Part shown: in pieces, positions 54,927 through 63,542 of the stretch
Layout of the letters: each line of letters starts with the position of its first letter
Numbering within the stretch: position 1 is the stretch's first letter
Assembly (NCBI RefSeq): GCF_024758005.1
Contig: NZ_CP103288.1
Span: forward strand, 2,046,001 to 2,110,000
Origin: Pseudarthrobacter sp. NS4
Lineage (GTDB): Bacteria > Actinomycetota > Actinomycetes > Actinomycetales > Micrococcaceae
Length of the DNA: 64,000 nt
Direction of reading: 5' to 3'
Notes under the pieces: generated by a model
Seen by the model: the letters and a program-made list of their open reading frames with translations, nothing else
Told to the model about the DNA's origin: nothing
Databases searched by the model: none
Translations under genes and position numbers: made by a program

Positions 54927-55346
54927 TTGGTGATCAGCCTCGGTCTGCTGACGTTCCTGCTCAGCAATGCCAGTTGGGTCCCAGCGATCATCTCAGTGTT
55001 GGTTCTCGGCGCTTACGCGGCTTTCCTGCCCCTCATGATCCGCGGTGTCAGAGCATCGGTCGCTGGCGCGAAGGCCGCACTTCGAGCCGGGGCACCGGTT
55101 CGCGTGAACATCGAACGGCCGGCCCGTCCCGCAGCGCCATCTGGCGTGGGCGCTTGCCGGCATGGCGGTCATCCTTGCGGGTCATCCGGGCAGTCCGACG
55201 GGCCGGAGAACCTCCCCGCCGCCGCCGGGCTGCCGGAACAGGACGGCAAGCGCAACCTCTATCGGGAGGTTCCTGCAGCGAAGAGGATTAGAGGTGCCGA
55301 TATCAATTCGGTCTCAGTCACAATGAGCCAGGGCCCACACCACTAA
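54927..55346 (+). CDS. Doubtful membrane protein
   Basis: A frame from TTG 54927 encodes two hydrophobic segments (SLGLLTFLLSNASWVPAII and onward to RGVRASVAGAKAALRAG), then low-complexity residues. AGGAGG is 14 bases before the TTG, too far for a normal start, and no better start exists after the upstream stop. The first 65 residues look real and the rest may be out of frame. Confidence 0.35.
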   Translation: MVISLGLLTFLLSNASWVPAIISVLVLGAYAAFLPLMIRGVRASVAGAKAALRAGAPVRVNIERPARPAAPSGVGACRHGGHPCGSSGQSDGPENLPAAAGLPEQDGKRNLYREVPAAKRIRGADINSVSVTMSQGPHH

Positions 55347-55394
55347 GCGACTTTAGGCTGGGGCAACGGACCAAAAATCTGATTGGGGACAGAT

Positions 55395-55859
55395 ATGAAG
55401 CACCACTTTTCACTTGGAGCCGTAACAGCTATCGCTCTCTCCTCAGTGGCATGTGAGGCAACGCCAACGGAGGGCTCGGCCACCGCTTCCTCGGCTACAC
55501 CTTCAATTCACCAGGAGTTACCCACCGAGCTGCTTCTAAGCGACGGAGGCAGCAAGGCAATAGTGCATGCCGGCCTGTCTTCCGCTCCGAAAGTAGAACA
55601 GCAACTAACGGGAATCTTGGAGAAGGACGGAGCCGGGTGTATCACCATGCTTGCAGATGACGGTTACGGCTGGACGCTGATTTTTCCTGAAGGAACTAGC
55701 TTCCATGGCGAATCATTGGTTCTGCCCGATAAATCCTCCCTGTCGGTGGGAAGTTCGGTGTCCCTGGATGGCTCCTGGGTTCCTGGGAACGAAAGCCTGA
55801 GTATGTGTCTGAACTACGCCAGACTCTTGTCCGTGGAAAAAGCCACCGTCATCCCTTAG
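55395..55859 (+). CDS. Secreted lipoprotein, unknown function
   Basis: 154 aa from ATG 55395 (GGGGACAGA upstream). Signal MKHHFSLGAVTAIALSSVAC ends in a lipobox, followed by a Ser/Thr/Ala linker. The mature part (GILEKDGAGCITMLADDGYG, SVGSSVSLDGSWVPGNE) is beta-rich with two cysteines. No family recognised. Confidence 0.65.
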   Translation: MKHHFSLGAVTAIALSSVACEATPTEGSATASSATPSIHQELPTELLLSDGGSKAIVHAGLSSAPKVEQQLTGILEKDGAGCITMLADDGYGWTLIFPEGTSFHGESLVLPDKSSLSVGSSVSLDGSWVPGNESLSMCLNYARLLSVEKATVIP

Positions 55860-55964
55860 TAGGCACGAGCCGGCGAGGTACTGATCTAGTTCGGACGGCT
55901 GGGTCCCCGTGTCCGAACCCCATAGGGTGCACTTCGTGCCCTACATGGAATTAGGCTTCCCGAC

Positions 55965-56120
55965 ATGAAACCTCGCGCAATTCTTATCGCGGCCCTGCTG
56001 CTGGTAGTCATCGTGGTCGCGATTATCGTGGGTTGGGCGATGCTCGGTGACCGCCCAGGTCCACTGAATTCCCATGCCTTCTTTCCCACGGTAGACGTGG
56101 AGGCTGGAACCTCGAACTAG
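55965..56120 (+). CDS. Small membrane protein
   Basis: 51 aa: MKPRAILIAALLLVVIVVAI forms one helix, followed by VGWAMLGDRPGP and a short polar tail VDVEAGTSN. It is too short for most gene finders. No strong ribosome site. It lies just before the sigma factor gene on the same strand. Confidence 0.45.
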   Translation: MKPRAILIAALLLVVIVVAIIVGWAMLGDRPGPLNSHAFFPTVDVEAGTSN

Positions 56121-56218
56121 GTCCTCGTCGAGGAATCCTCTGGCGACGACTATTTTCCTGTTTTGAAGTCTTTTCCTCTTTAGTGAAACCTTTTGGGCTT
56201 TGCCGGACACTAAAGGGC

Positions 56219-56827
56219 ATGGGGAACAACGGAGACGGCGAAGAGGGGCTGTGGCACCGGAGTATTCAGGGCCAGGGTGACGCGTTTGGTGTGCTGTATG
56301 ACTTGCACCGCGATCGCGTCTTCCGGCACGCATATCGGCTGTGCGGGAATCACCACGATGCGGAAGACATCATGGCCGCCTCGTTCCTTGAACTCTGGCG
56401 CCGCCGGAAGCAGGTCCGGATTGTGGAAGGATCCATTCTTCCCTGGCTGCTGGTAACGAGCACGAACATGGCACGCAACCGCGCCCGCGCTGCCCTCCGC
56501 TACCACCGACTCCTGAGTTCCCTTCCCCGTACCCAGGTAGCCAGCGACCCCGCTGCAGATCCATACCGGAGATACCAGAACCAGCTTGATCAGGACCTTG
56601 CAGCCGCGCTGAGTAGGCTCACGGCCGAGGACCTGCATTTGGTGAGCCTGGTCGTATTCGAAGAGCACACCATCGCTGCTGCTGCCGCCGTCCTGAATCT
56701 CACTCCTGCGGCAGCGAAATCAAGGATGCACCGGGCACGGCAACGCCTCAGAGCCGCCCTCGACGGTGATGCATCAACTAACCCGCCCACCGCTCCAACT
56801 CCCGTTCTGGAAGGAGAACGGCCATGA
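56219..56827 (+). CDS. ECF-type RNA polymerase sigma factor
   Basis: 202 aa from ATG 56219. Region 2 (residues 21-65, DAFGVLYDLHRDRVFRHAYR and AEDIMAASFLELWRRR) and region 4 (LSRLTAEDLHLVSLVVFEEH, then a helix-turn-helix ending KSRMHRARQRLR) are complete. It overlaps the next gene by four bases; the partner is a membrane protein, as in many ECF units. The target genes are unknown. Confidence 0.9.
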   Translation: MGNNGDGEEGLWHRSIQGQGDAFGVLYDLHRDRVFRHAYRLCGNHHDAEDIMAASFLELWRRRKQVRIVEGSILPWLLVTSTNMARNRARAALRYHRLLSSLPRTQVASDPAADPYRRYQNQLDQDLAAALSRLTAEDLHLVSLVVFEEHTIAAAAAVLNLTPAAAKSRMHRARQRLRAALDGDASTNPPTAPTPVLEGERP

Positions 56828-57738
56828 ACCAACTCCACGTTGATCAAGTTTTCAGCGATGCCCTGCGGGCCGAACTGACTGCCCGAGCTGAAAAGGCTGC
56901 ACCCGCCCGAACACGGAAGCGCAGCAGGTTGTGGGCCGGCACCGCCGTGTTCGCTGGTCTCGGACTTTTGGGAGGCGTCGGGGCTACCGCAGCAGGACTG
57001 TTTGTCACGCCAGGTTCCCCGCTCGTGACGCCGCTGGCATCAGCAGTTACGGAAACGCACACCGGAACAGCAACGGTACAGCTTGGCCCTGCCCCTGAAG
57101 GGAGTACAGGCATCGAGATGCAACTGCACTGCCTCAGCCCTGGAACCTTTGAGTACCGGCGCGGTGCCAGCAACACCTGCGACCAGGACGACGTAGGAAC
57201 GCCCCAGGACTGGACCGGCTACACAATTCCGCTCGCCCCGGGGGAAGAAAGCATCACCATCACAACCAGTCCCGAAGCCAGCTGGAAGCTCAGCGCCAGG
57301 TACGTCAACACCGAGATCACCGATTGGGCAGTCAACGCCGAAGGGGACACCTACGGCGCACAAAACGAGAATGGAAGCCCCGATATGGTCGCCGTCATTG
57401 CAACCAACGGGACACGAGGCTACGTCTACAGGACCGAGCTCGAGGATGCCGACGGAACCGCCGCGATAAAGTCCTTCAAAAGCCCCGCAGAAGCCCTCGC
57501 ATGGCAGGAAGCGCGGCTCGGCAAGGACTTTGCAATTCCCGTTTACGATGTGACCGGCAAAACCGTCGTTGGTGAATTCGTTATCAGCTATGCGGCCGGG
57601 AACTCCCGAATCGTTGGAGAACCGGCAGCGGAATGCTCAGGAGTTCCGCAGACACTGGGTCCTGGTGAGACATACCCCTGCCCAGGCTTGTCACCAATAG
57701 AAACGGGATACCCAGCCATCCCAGTGCCTCCCAACTGA
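56824..57738 (+). CDS. Membrane protein co-encoded with the sigma factor (possible anti-sigma)
   Basis: 304 aa. A 36-residue charged cytoplasmic N-terminus (MNQLHVDQVFSDALRAELTA) is followed by one helix (AGTAVFAGLGLLGGVGATAAG) and a 240-residue outside domain with four cysteines (QLHCLS, NTCDQ, AECSG, YPCPG). The layout suits a sensor that holds the sigma factor at the membrane, but no zinc-binding anti-sigma motif is visible. Similar actinobacterial proteins are often labelled M56 peptidase without protease motifs. Confidence 0.75.
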   Translation: MNQLHVDQVFSDALRAELTARAEKAAPARTRKRSRLWAGTAVFAGLGLLGGVGATAAGLFVTPGSPLVTPLASAVTETHTGTATVQLGPAPEGSTGIEMQLHCLSPGTFEYRRGASNTCDQDDVGTPQDWTGYTIPLAPGEESITITTSPEASWKLSARYVNTEITDWAVNAEGDTYGAQNENGSPDMVAVIATNGTRGYVYRTELEDADGTAAIKSFKSPAEALAWQEARLGKDFAIPVYDVTGKTVVGEFVISYAAGNSRIVGEPAAECSGVPQTLGPGETYPCPGLSPIETGYPAIPVPPN

Positions 57739-58280
57739 GTGGTCATCGTCGCAGCACCATTGCTACCAACAGAGAGCCTTCGCGCTTTTCGGCGGGGACG
57801 TTCTGTTCGTCGAACCTTTAGCGAGACAGAGTCGGTTCAGCTACGGCCCAGCGAATCGGCTTCACTGGCAGCGCGATCTCTTTCGGCCTGCTTAGCCGCA
57901 ATGATGCCGTCTCGTGTCGCCGCACGGATGACTCCATAAAGGACGTAAAAGAAGATAGCCGCGAAAACGATCGGCAGGACGATATCCCTGATTCTTTCCC
58001 CAAATATTTAGCTGTCCAGAAAGGACCTTTCCAGCGTACTTCAGGAGCAAGGTCGTGGGCCTTGGTTAGCTCCCGAGGGAAACCCTGGCCAGGACAAACT
58101 CTGACACCATGGCCGATAGCCCTCTCGGGACCTATCCGGACCCTCTCTTGAGATGGACAGAAATCTCCGAAAGGATCATGTCCTGGAACCAAAAGCCAGG
58201 TCCTCTGTGATTATTAGATGCACGGAATTCTTTTCCTTGCTGACAGCGGATCGGAAAGAGGGCGCGAACGAAAGGCTCTC
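57739..58280. other. Intergenic region with one small frame
   Basis: 542 bp. Apart from the minus-strand frame at 57837-58007, nothing gene-like is seen. Confidence 0.35.
57837..58007 (-). pseudogene. Small membrane protein without a usable start
   Basis: Between stops the minus strand encodes RIRDIVLPIVFAAIFFYVLY, then GVIRAATRDGIIAAKQAERD and a short tail. It is one helix and a charged tail, clearly protein-like. The only codons before the helix are ATA, TTT, GGG and similar, so no ATG, GTG or TTG can start it. Likely a 5'-truncated gene. Confidence 0.4.
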
Positions 58281-58472
58281 ATGGCGAGGGAAGTCAGTTT
58301 CCGACGGGTCATATCAACGTTCTCGGTTGCCTTGATGGGCGGCATCTTGTTGGCATTCTTGCTCAGAGCGTTATTTCCTCAAGGTGGCGTGCTGACACTA
58401 GTAGTTCCCGTTGTAATCGTCACGATCCTTGTCGTTCCCGTTCTGACTAGTTATTTCAAGCGGAGGATGTAA
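58281..58472 (+). CDS. Small two-helix membrane protein
   Basis: 63 aa from ATG 58281 with AAAGG five bases upstream. Helices VALMGGILLAFLLRALF and LTLVVPVVIVTILVVPVLT flank a short loop; it ends SYFKRRM. No family known. Confidence 0.6.
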   Translation: MAREVSFRRVISTFSVALMGGILLAFLLRALFPQGGVLTLVVPVVIVTILVVPVLTSYFKRRM

Positions 58473-58581
58473 GAACGCATCTGTCGCACCAACCGAACCC
58501 TTATCGGCACACTCAGCCGCGTCGCGTCTCCGACCTGGTAGGCGGCCGGCAACTTGATGGCTAGTTTGTTCGATTTCAGGG

Positions 58582-59256
58582 TTAGGGAGTGCTGGGCATT
58601 GGTGCAGGCGAAGCGCTCCTCATTCTTTCGGAGGTCCATTCGCGCTGCTCTCCATTAGAGTTCTGGGCTTGAGAGTCCGCTGAATCCCCTTCCGCATTGG
58701 GCTGGGGTTGAAGGGGTATCGGGGCGGGTGTGGCCCCGCGCATTTGTTCTTCGGTCAGTGGGGCGGGTTCGGGCCCGCAGCTGGCGGCAGTTGCCGAAGT
58801 AGCCGGAAGCGCAGGCAGCTGTGTTGAGGAACTTGGCGAGGTGAACGACTCGCGGCAATCACTGCGCTCGGCTGCGCCGGTCCCATCTTCGGCTTCAGGG
58901 GAAGGCGGAGTTGATGGCAATGCTGGATCTTGGCTGACTTCTTCTGGGGAAAGAATCGTGACCTTCCCGCTGCTTAGGGCTTGATCAACGCAATTTGCGA
59001 CTCGCACGGCGTCGACCTCTGCCGATCCTGCATCCAGGCGTATACCAAGGAGGGAAGTAGGCATGTCGGCGGTTATGACGGACTTCTCGACGCTCGGGTC
59101 ATCCTCGCAGTGGTCCAAGGATTCATAGACGGGGAAGCTGACACCGACACCCCAGCGGTCATCGGCAGAGGCGGCACGCGGGTAGTCTGCTGGAGCGGAC
59201 GGCGCACAAGCGGCCAGCAGCACCATGAGGAATGGGGTTAATCCCGATTTCCGCAT
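58582..59256 (-). CDS. Secreted lipoprotein, Pro/Ser-rich
   Basis: 224 aa. Signal MRKSGLTPFLMVLLAAC ends in a lipobox. Residues 30-110 (VGVSFPVYESLDHCEDDPS, VDAVRVANCVDQAL) form a small domain with paired cysteines. The second half is low-complexity Pro/Ser/Glu. Function unknown. Another lipoprotein gene lies 2.7 kb away (55395). Confidence 0.65.
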   Translation of the reverse strand: MRKSGLTPFLMVLLAACAPSAPADYPRAASADDRWGVGVSFPVYESLDHCEDDPSVEKSVITADMPTSLLGIRLDAGSAEVDAVRVANCVDQALSSGKVTILSPEEVSQDPALPSTPPSPEAEDGTGAAERSDCRESFTSPSSSTQLPALPATSATAASCGPEPAPLTEEQMRGATPAPIPLQPQPNAEGDSADSQAQNSNGEQREWTSERMRSASPAPMPSTP

Positions 59257-59456
59257 TTAGTCCCCCTGACGTCAATTGCCAGCATGCCTGTCTCTATGAT
59301 TGCCGCTATTGCTCCGTCCTGATAGTCAACCTCCAAGGGGCCAATCTATAGAGGTTCGGAGCGGCTCCGCGCAGTTGTTCCGGCTCGGCCTCGGGGTACT
59401 GCTTAGGTAAATTGCCAGGGACGGCACATCAACGCAGGGAACTAGGGGTATCTGTC

Positions 59457-59837
59457 CTATCCGCAAGCATGGCTTTTCCTTGAACGGCGATCTTTATTGG
59501 GAAAGCGGAAAGATTCGCTGGGGGTGTCGGGGTGGAGTGACTTTTGGGGTCGCCTTCGATGAAGACCTACTCCCGAACCATCTGGAAGCGGACCAGCCGA
59601 TGTAATGGGCATTCCATCTATCAAGGTCCCCCTTGAGAGGAGCCGCTGCGCCTCAACTTCCAGAGCGGAGACAGAGTACGGATCGTGGATCAATTCGAAA
59701 GATGACGGTGGTAGTGATTCCCCGAGCTTCGCTCGGAGTTCCTCTGCTGATCCCGTGTAATGCACGAGGAGCTTTTGACGGCCGCTATCCCACTCGTATG
59801 AATTGAAGAACGTGCCTAGGCCGCCTCCGACAGCCAT
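59457..59837 (-). CDS. Hypothetical protein, probably N-terminally truncated
   Basis: 126 aa from ATG 59837, but coding character continues upstream in frame (SGSDYDGL) to a stop about 11 codons earlier with no start codon. FFNSYEWDSGRQKLLVHYTG and SVSALEVEAQRLLSRG look like a compact alpha/beta domain. The last 35 residues are basic and may be out of frame. Probably a decayed secreted protein. Confidence 0.45.
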   Translation of the reverse strand: MAVGGGLGTFFNSYEWDSGRQKLLVHYTGSAEELRAKLGESLPPSSFELIHDPYSVSALEVEAQRLLSRGTLIDGMPITSAGPLPDGSGVGLHRRRPQKSLHPDTPSESFRFPNKDRRSRKSHACG

Positions 59838-60191
59838 CAGGCCATCGTAATCGCTGCCGGAACACCGCTATGTTCGCTTTGAGCCGTTGCGACTTTTGGG
59901 ACGGGCTGCGTCTCGGCGCTAACTGGTCCCATGCCTGCTATCACCAGCGCGGTGGATGCGACGGCTGCAAATGCCAACTGGGGTTACCCGCACAACCCAC
60001 TCCACTTCAGAAGGTTCCTTCTACTACTCAAGTCCCCACCCCCGAATCTGAAGCACCCCATCGAAGAGCGTGGGCTCGCTACCCGAGCATAACTAAAAGA
60101 AACCCCCCTCGTTACGGAACCATCAAGACGCCCTGGCGACACAGCAGTGTTCCTTCGCTCATTCGGGAACCCTCTACGGGAATGCCGTCGG
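59838..60191. other. Intergenic region
   Basis: 354 bp without a gene. The second direct repeat begins at about 60151. Confidence 0.35.
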
Positions 60192-60920
60192 CTACAGCGT
60201 CACCCCGTCGTTGAGGCGGAGCCTTGCGGAGCGGCGGGGGATGCCTCGTGCCCAGAAGGCGATTATCAGTCCTGCGGCAGCGGCGCCGCCGGCGTGACTG
60301 AATGGTGAAGACCAGGACCCTTCCGGGCTGGGCAGCAGGAGGGCCAACACGACGGCAGCCACGGACAGGACGACTTCCACACTGGTCTGCAGGAGATGCG
60401 CGCGGAAGTCAGGGTAGGCAAGGCGAATCGGAACCAGCGGAAGCAGGAAAATCGCGCCGATGCTGAAAACGAAGAAGATGCCTATGAACCCTTTGAGCGT
60501 GAAGGTCGCCAAGCCTAGAACGAGCAGCGCCAGAAACTTCAGGACTCGGACTACTGGGAGCTTATTCTTTGGAGTCCATCGGCTGAGCAGGAGTCCCCAC
60601 GCCGGGAGCCCGAGGAGCCAGCCTCCGCACCAGAAGCCGAGGTCCAGGAACGCCAGTATCACGAGCAGCATCCCGGGCGTCAGGAAAGCTACGGCCCGGC
60701 GCGGGGACGGCATTCTCCGGACGGGTCCAAAGATGCAGACACCAATCAGGAGGTAGGCAGCAACGTAGCCGGGCAGCAGCTGGGCCGCCGGCACCTGGGC
60801 CAGACCAGTGACAAGAAGCGTCATTGCGATGACCATGACGGACACCGCGGCAAACGTCCAGGGCTGACGGCGATCACTAGGATTCACAGCTCAACCCTAC
60901 TCAAAGGTCATATCAACTTA
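60151..60920. repeat. Direct repeat, copy 2
   Basis: Same orientation as 43651-44414. It begins TCCTTCGCTC, passes CTCTACGGGAATG and ends at GGTCATATCAACTTA. The two copies bracket about 15.7 kb. Confidence 0.85.
60192..60887 (-). CDS. Membrane protein of unknown function (duplicated, copy 2)
   Basis: 231 aa, colinear with the protein at 43686-44381 and about 90% identical. Differences cluster at the two termini (FAAVSVMV, FSHAGGAAAAG), while the helices and the loop SRWTPKNKLPVVRVLKF are kept. Conservation of an open frame in both copies suggests both are used. Family unknown. Confidence 0.65.
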   Translation of the reverse strand: MNPSDRRQPWTFAAVSVMVIAMTLLVTGLAQVPAAQLLPGYVAAYLLIGVCIFGPVRRMPSPRRAVAFLTPGMLLVILAFLDLGFWCGGWLLGLPAWGLLLSRWTPKNKLPVVRVLKFLALLVLGLATFTLKGFIGIFFVFSIGAIFLLPLVPIRLAYPDFRAHLLQTSVEVVLSVAAVVLALLLPSPEGSWSSPFSHAGGAAAAGLIIAFWARGIPRRSARLRLNDGVTL

Positions 60921-61145
60921 CTCGATGTGAAACCTGGTCCACGTACGAAGGCCTAATGGGATGCTTCGCCCGAACCTGATCAGTCCGTATAAAGGTTTGC
61001 GAGTACTCGTTCAAACACGGGACGTACTTGGGCTGGGTGTCCGCCAGCATTTTCCTCAGCCAGGGCGGCGTTAAGGACAACGCTAAACCTTGTTAGCATT
61101 CGGTCCCGGCTGTTGCGGGAAGCCCTATCTGGGAACGTTCTCCGG
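60888..61145. other. Intergenic region
   Basis: 258 bp between the repeat-borne gene and the gene remnant at 61146. Nothing recognised. Confidence 0.35.
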
Positions 61146-61317
61146 TCACGATTTTGCGGGCAAAACGGTGGTCATGGCCCACAACCCCGCCACGATGAAA
61201 CCCACAACCATCAGTACTATGATGGCCCTTCGCAGATGAGCATGGTTAGGGCCATCTGACGCCGAGGGCAGGAGCGTGTCCTGATGCCGCTGCGGCGTGG
61301 TGCGGGAGGAGAGGGGT
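61146..61317 (-). pseudogene. Membrane protein C-terminus next to the insertion sequence
   Basis: The minus strand reads TPQRHQDTLLPSASDGPNHA, then HLRRAIIVLMVVGFIVAGLW and AMTTVLPAKS before a stop. One helix with a basic flank makes it protein-like. There is no start codon, and the frame is cut at the left edge of the insertion sequence. Probably disrupted by that element. Confidence 0.35.
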
Positions 61318-61319
61318 CA

Positions 61320-62709
61320 GGGCCTCTTTGAATTGGTAGCGACCAAGCTTCCAAGTAAATAAAGAGACCCTGATATGCCCAATGCTACTTCCTGCCCGGG
61401 CGGGCGCTGGTGCGAGCGGGCAGACGCGCTTCTTGGTGTCGACGGCATCCACGTCTGCTCGGTCACGGCGGTCGGGACCGGCCTGGTTCTGCACGTTGAA
61501 ACATCCGAAACTCTTAGCGGGTGTCCGGACTGCGGTGTCGTCGCGGTCGGGCATGGCCGCCGGCAGGTCCGGCTCCATGACACCCCGTGTTTCGGGCGGC
61601 CGGTGCGGTTGCTGTGGGCCAAGCGTGTCTGGCGCTGCCCGGATCCGGACTGCCGAAGAACCACGTTCACCGAAGAGCACCCGTTGGCCGGGCCACGGGC
61701 GAAACTGACCGCCCGCGCGGCGGCATGGGCGACGGATGCGCTGCAGCGTTTCGACACCTCGGTATCGGCCCTGGCCCACCAGCTCGGCGTCTCCTGGCAC
61801 ACAGCCTGGGACGCCATCAAGGCAGAGGCGACCCGACGGATCGCAGCGACCGGCCGGCTGACAGGGGTGAACGCGCTCGGCGTCGATGAGCATGTCTGGT
61901 CCCACACCGGTCCGCCGGGATCCGGAATGGTGACCGGGATCGTGGATCACACCCGCGACGAGAAGGGCGTGGTGCATGCCAGGTTGCTGGACCTCGTCCC
62001 GGGCCGGTCCGGGAAGGCCTACGCCGACTGGCTTAAAGACCGCGGCGAGGAATTCACCGCCGGCGTCAAGACGGCAGCGCTGGATCCGTTCCGCGGCTAC
62101 GCCAACGCCATCCGCGACGAGCTGCCCGAAGCGATCACCGTCCTGGACGCCTTCCACGTCGTGAAACTGGGATCGGCCATGGTCGACGAGGTCCGCCGCA
62201 GGGTCCAGCAGGAGACCCTGGGCCACCGGGGCCGCAAGGGAGATCCGCTCTACGGTATCCGGCGGACTCTGCAGACCGGCGCGGAACATCTGACCGAGAA
62301 GCAGGCCGCCAGGCTCGATGCGAAACTCACCGCCGGGGACCACGGCCACGAAGTCACCCTGGCCTGGCAGTGCTATCAGAAGCTACGGAACATCTACCAC
62401 TCCCGCCCGGAACGCGGCAGGGGGCTCGTCAACGAGGTCATCGCATCGTTCCCGTCCTGTCCGATCCCGGAAGTCGCCCGGCTCGGTCGAACACTCAAAC
62501 AATGGAAGGCCGCGATCCTGGCCTACTTCGACACCCGCGGCGCCTCCAACGGCCCCACAGAAGCAATCAACGGCGTCATCGAAACCACCCGCCGTATCGC
62601 CCGTGGGTTCCGTAATTTCCCCAACTACAGACTCAGATGCCTACTTGCCGCCGGCGGCCACCGACCCTACCGAATCAAACAGACGAACCATGCCTAAATG
62701 CGAAGACCC
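61320..62709 (+). mobile_element. ISL3-family insertion sequence
   Basis: The transposase gene is enclosed by imperfect inverted ends: GGGCCTCTTTGAATTGG at 61320 and, on the other strand, GGGTCTTCGCATTTAGG ending at 62709. The left end resembles the GG-TCTTTGAAT ends of ISL3 elements. The flanking eight bases (AGGGGTCA and ACTATGAT) do not match, so no target duplication is visible. Element length is about 1.39 kb. Confidence 0.7.
61375..62697 (+). CDS. ISL3-family transposase
   Basis: 440 aa. N-terminal zinc finger (SGCPDCGVV and CPDPDCRRTTF), a helix-turn-helix (LAHQLGVSWHTAWDAIKAEA), then the DDE domain: ALGVDEHVW (first Asp), VLDAFHVVKLG (second Asp) and SNGPTEAINGVIETTRRIA (Glu), ending in a basic FRNFPNYRLRCLLAAGG. 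It appears complete and may be active. Confidence 0.95.
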   Translation: MPNATSCPGGRWCERADALLGVDGIHVCSVTAVGTGLVLHVETSETLSGCPDCGVVAVGHGRRQVRLHDTPCFGRPVRLLWAKRVWRCPDPDCRRTTFTEEHPLAGPRAKLTARAAAWATDALQRFDTSVSALAHQLGVSWHTAWDAIKAEATRRIAATGRLTGVNALGVDEHVWSHTGPPGSGMVTGIVDHTRDEKGVVHARLLDLVPGRSGKAYADWLKDRGEEFTAGVKTAALDPFRGYANAIRDELPEAITVLDAFHVVKLGSAMVDEVRRRVQQETLGHRGRKGDPLYGIRRTLQTGAEHLTEKQAARLDAKLTAGDHGHEVTLAWQCYQKLRNIYHSRPERGRGLVNEVIASFPSCPIPEVARLGRTLKQWKAAILAYFDTRGASNGPTEAINGVIETTRRIARGFRNFPNYRLRCLLAAGGHRPYRIKQTNHA

Positions 62710-62968
62710 ACTATGATCCAGCCGAAGATCCGCCATAAGTTATTGCCATTGCCATTTGTCACCTTTGCCCCCAATTCAATTACTTCTCTGACGCTGCACG
62801 GTGCCTAAAGCGTAGAGGGTAGAGCGTCCTAGCGATTTTCCAGGATTATTGTTGCGGCCACCAAACGTCCCAAAAGCTGGTCCAGCCGAGGAACCTCCAC
62901 AGGACAGTGCAAGTGCATTTCGCTGGGGCATCAGCCTTCTTGACGGAGAGTTCTCCCGTCGTTGCTGG
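62710..62968. other. Intergenic region after the insertion sequence
   Basis: 259 bp with no gene seen. Confidence 0.35.
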
Positions 62969-63151
62969 CTACGCTCCTCGGATCGTCAGAACTCCACCCC
63001 AAATAACTAAGAGCAGCCCAACCAAGGTTATGACCAAGGACATTTTGCGCCTCGTATCATAAGGTTCCCCCTTCACCCGAGGCTTCCTCGCACCATATGT
63101 TGCAGCACCAACGCCGATTACGACACCAACGATCACCAGGACGAGATTCAT
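62969..63151 (-). CDS. Small two-helix membrane protein
   Basis: 60 aa from ATG 63151 (GGGAGGG about 10 bases upstream). MNLVLVIVGVVIGVGAATYG is the first helix, a charged loop ARKPRVKGEPYDTRRK follows, then SLVITLVGLLLVIWGGVLT. No family recognised. Confidence 0.6.
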   Translation of the reverse strand: MNLVLVIVGVVIGVGAATYGARKPRVKGEPYDTRRKMSLVITLVGLLLVIWGGVLTIRGA

Positions 63152-63240
63152 GGGTTCAAACCCTCCCACAGGTGCACCCACTAGCAGCGCGGTCACCAGT
63201 AACTATTTGAGGAACCCTTACGGGGACGCCTGATGGGCAT

Positions 63241-63339
63241 TCATCCGGACACGGCGAGGCCGACGAGAGCGACAATAACCAGCACGAGAATGACTAGCAG
63301 TTCGGGGTAGACGAGGAAGAACAAGCACACCCGCTGCAA
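63241..63339 (-). CDS. Very small membrane protein
   Basis: 32 aa from TTG 63339: LQRVCLFFLVYPELLVILVL, then VIVALVGLAVSG. GGAGG lies about 10 bases upstream. Nearly all hydrophobic. It may be a real small protein or chance; it lies 90 bp upstream of another small membrane gene on the same strand. Confidence 0.3.
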   Translation of the reverse strand: MQRVCLFFLVYPELLVILVLVIVALVGLAVSG

Positions 63340-63542
63340 CAGGGAGTTTCCTCCGTGTTCACGGTCCTCCTGTCCAGTGTCTTCGTGGAGCAAACTCCTC
63401 CTCCTCCTGGTGGGTCTCGTGTCGCTGGGTCGGGACTTTCACACTCACCGTACCGATTTCGATTCTGAAGAACTACGGCATGTGCACACCGTACGACGTC
63501 GCTCAAGTTTGCAGGTGGTGCTCGCTGCCTTCGAGCGGAGGA

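Noticed and set aside
61246..62349. A 367-codon minus-strand frame across the transposase gene
   Set aside because: Antisense to a complete ISL3 transposase with all DDE residues. The reverse frame shows no domain.
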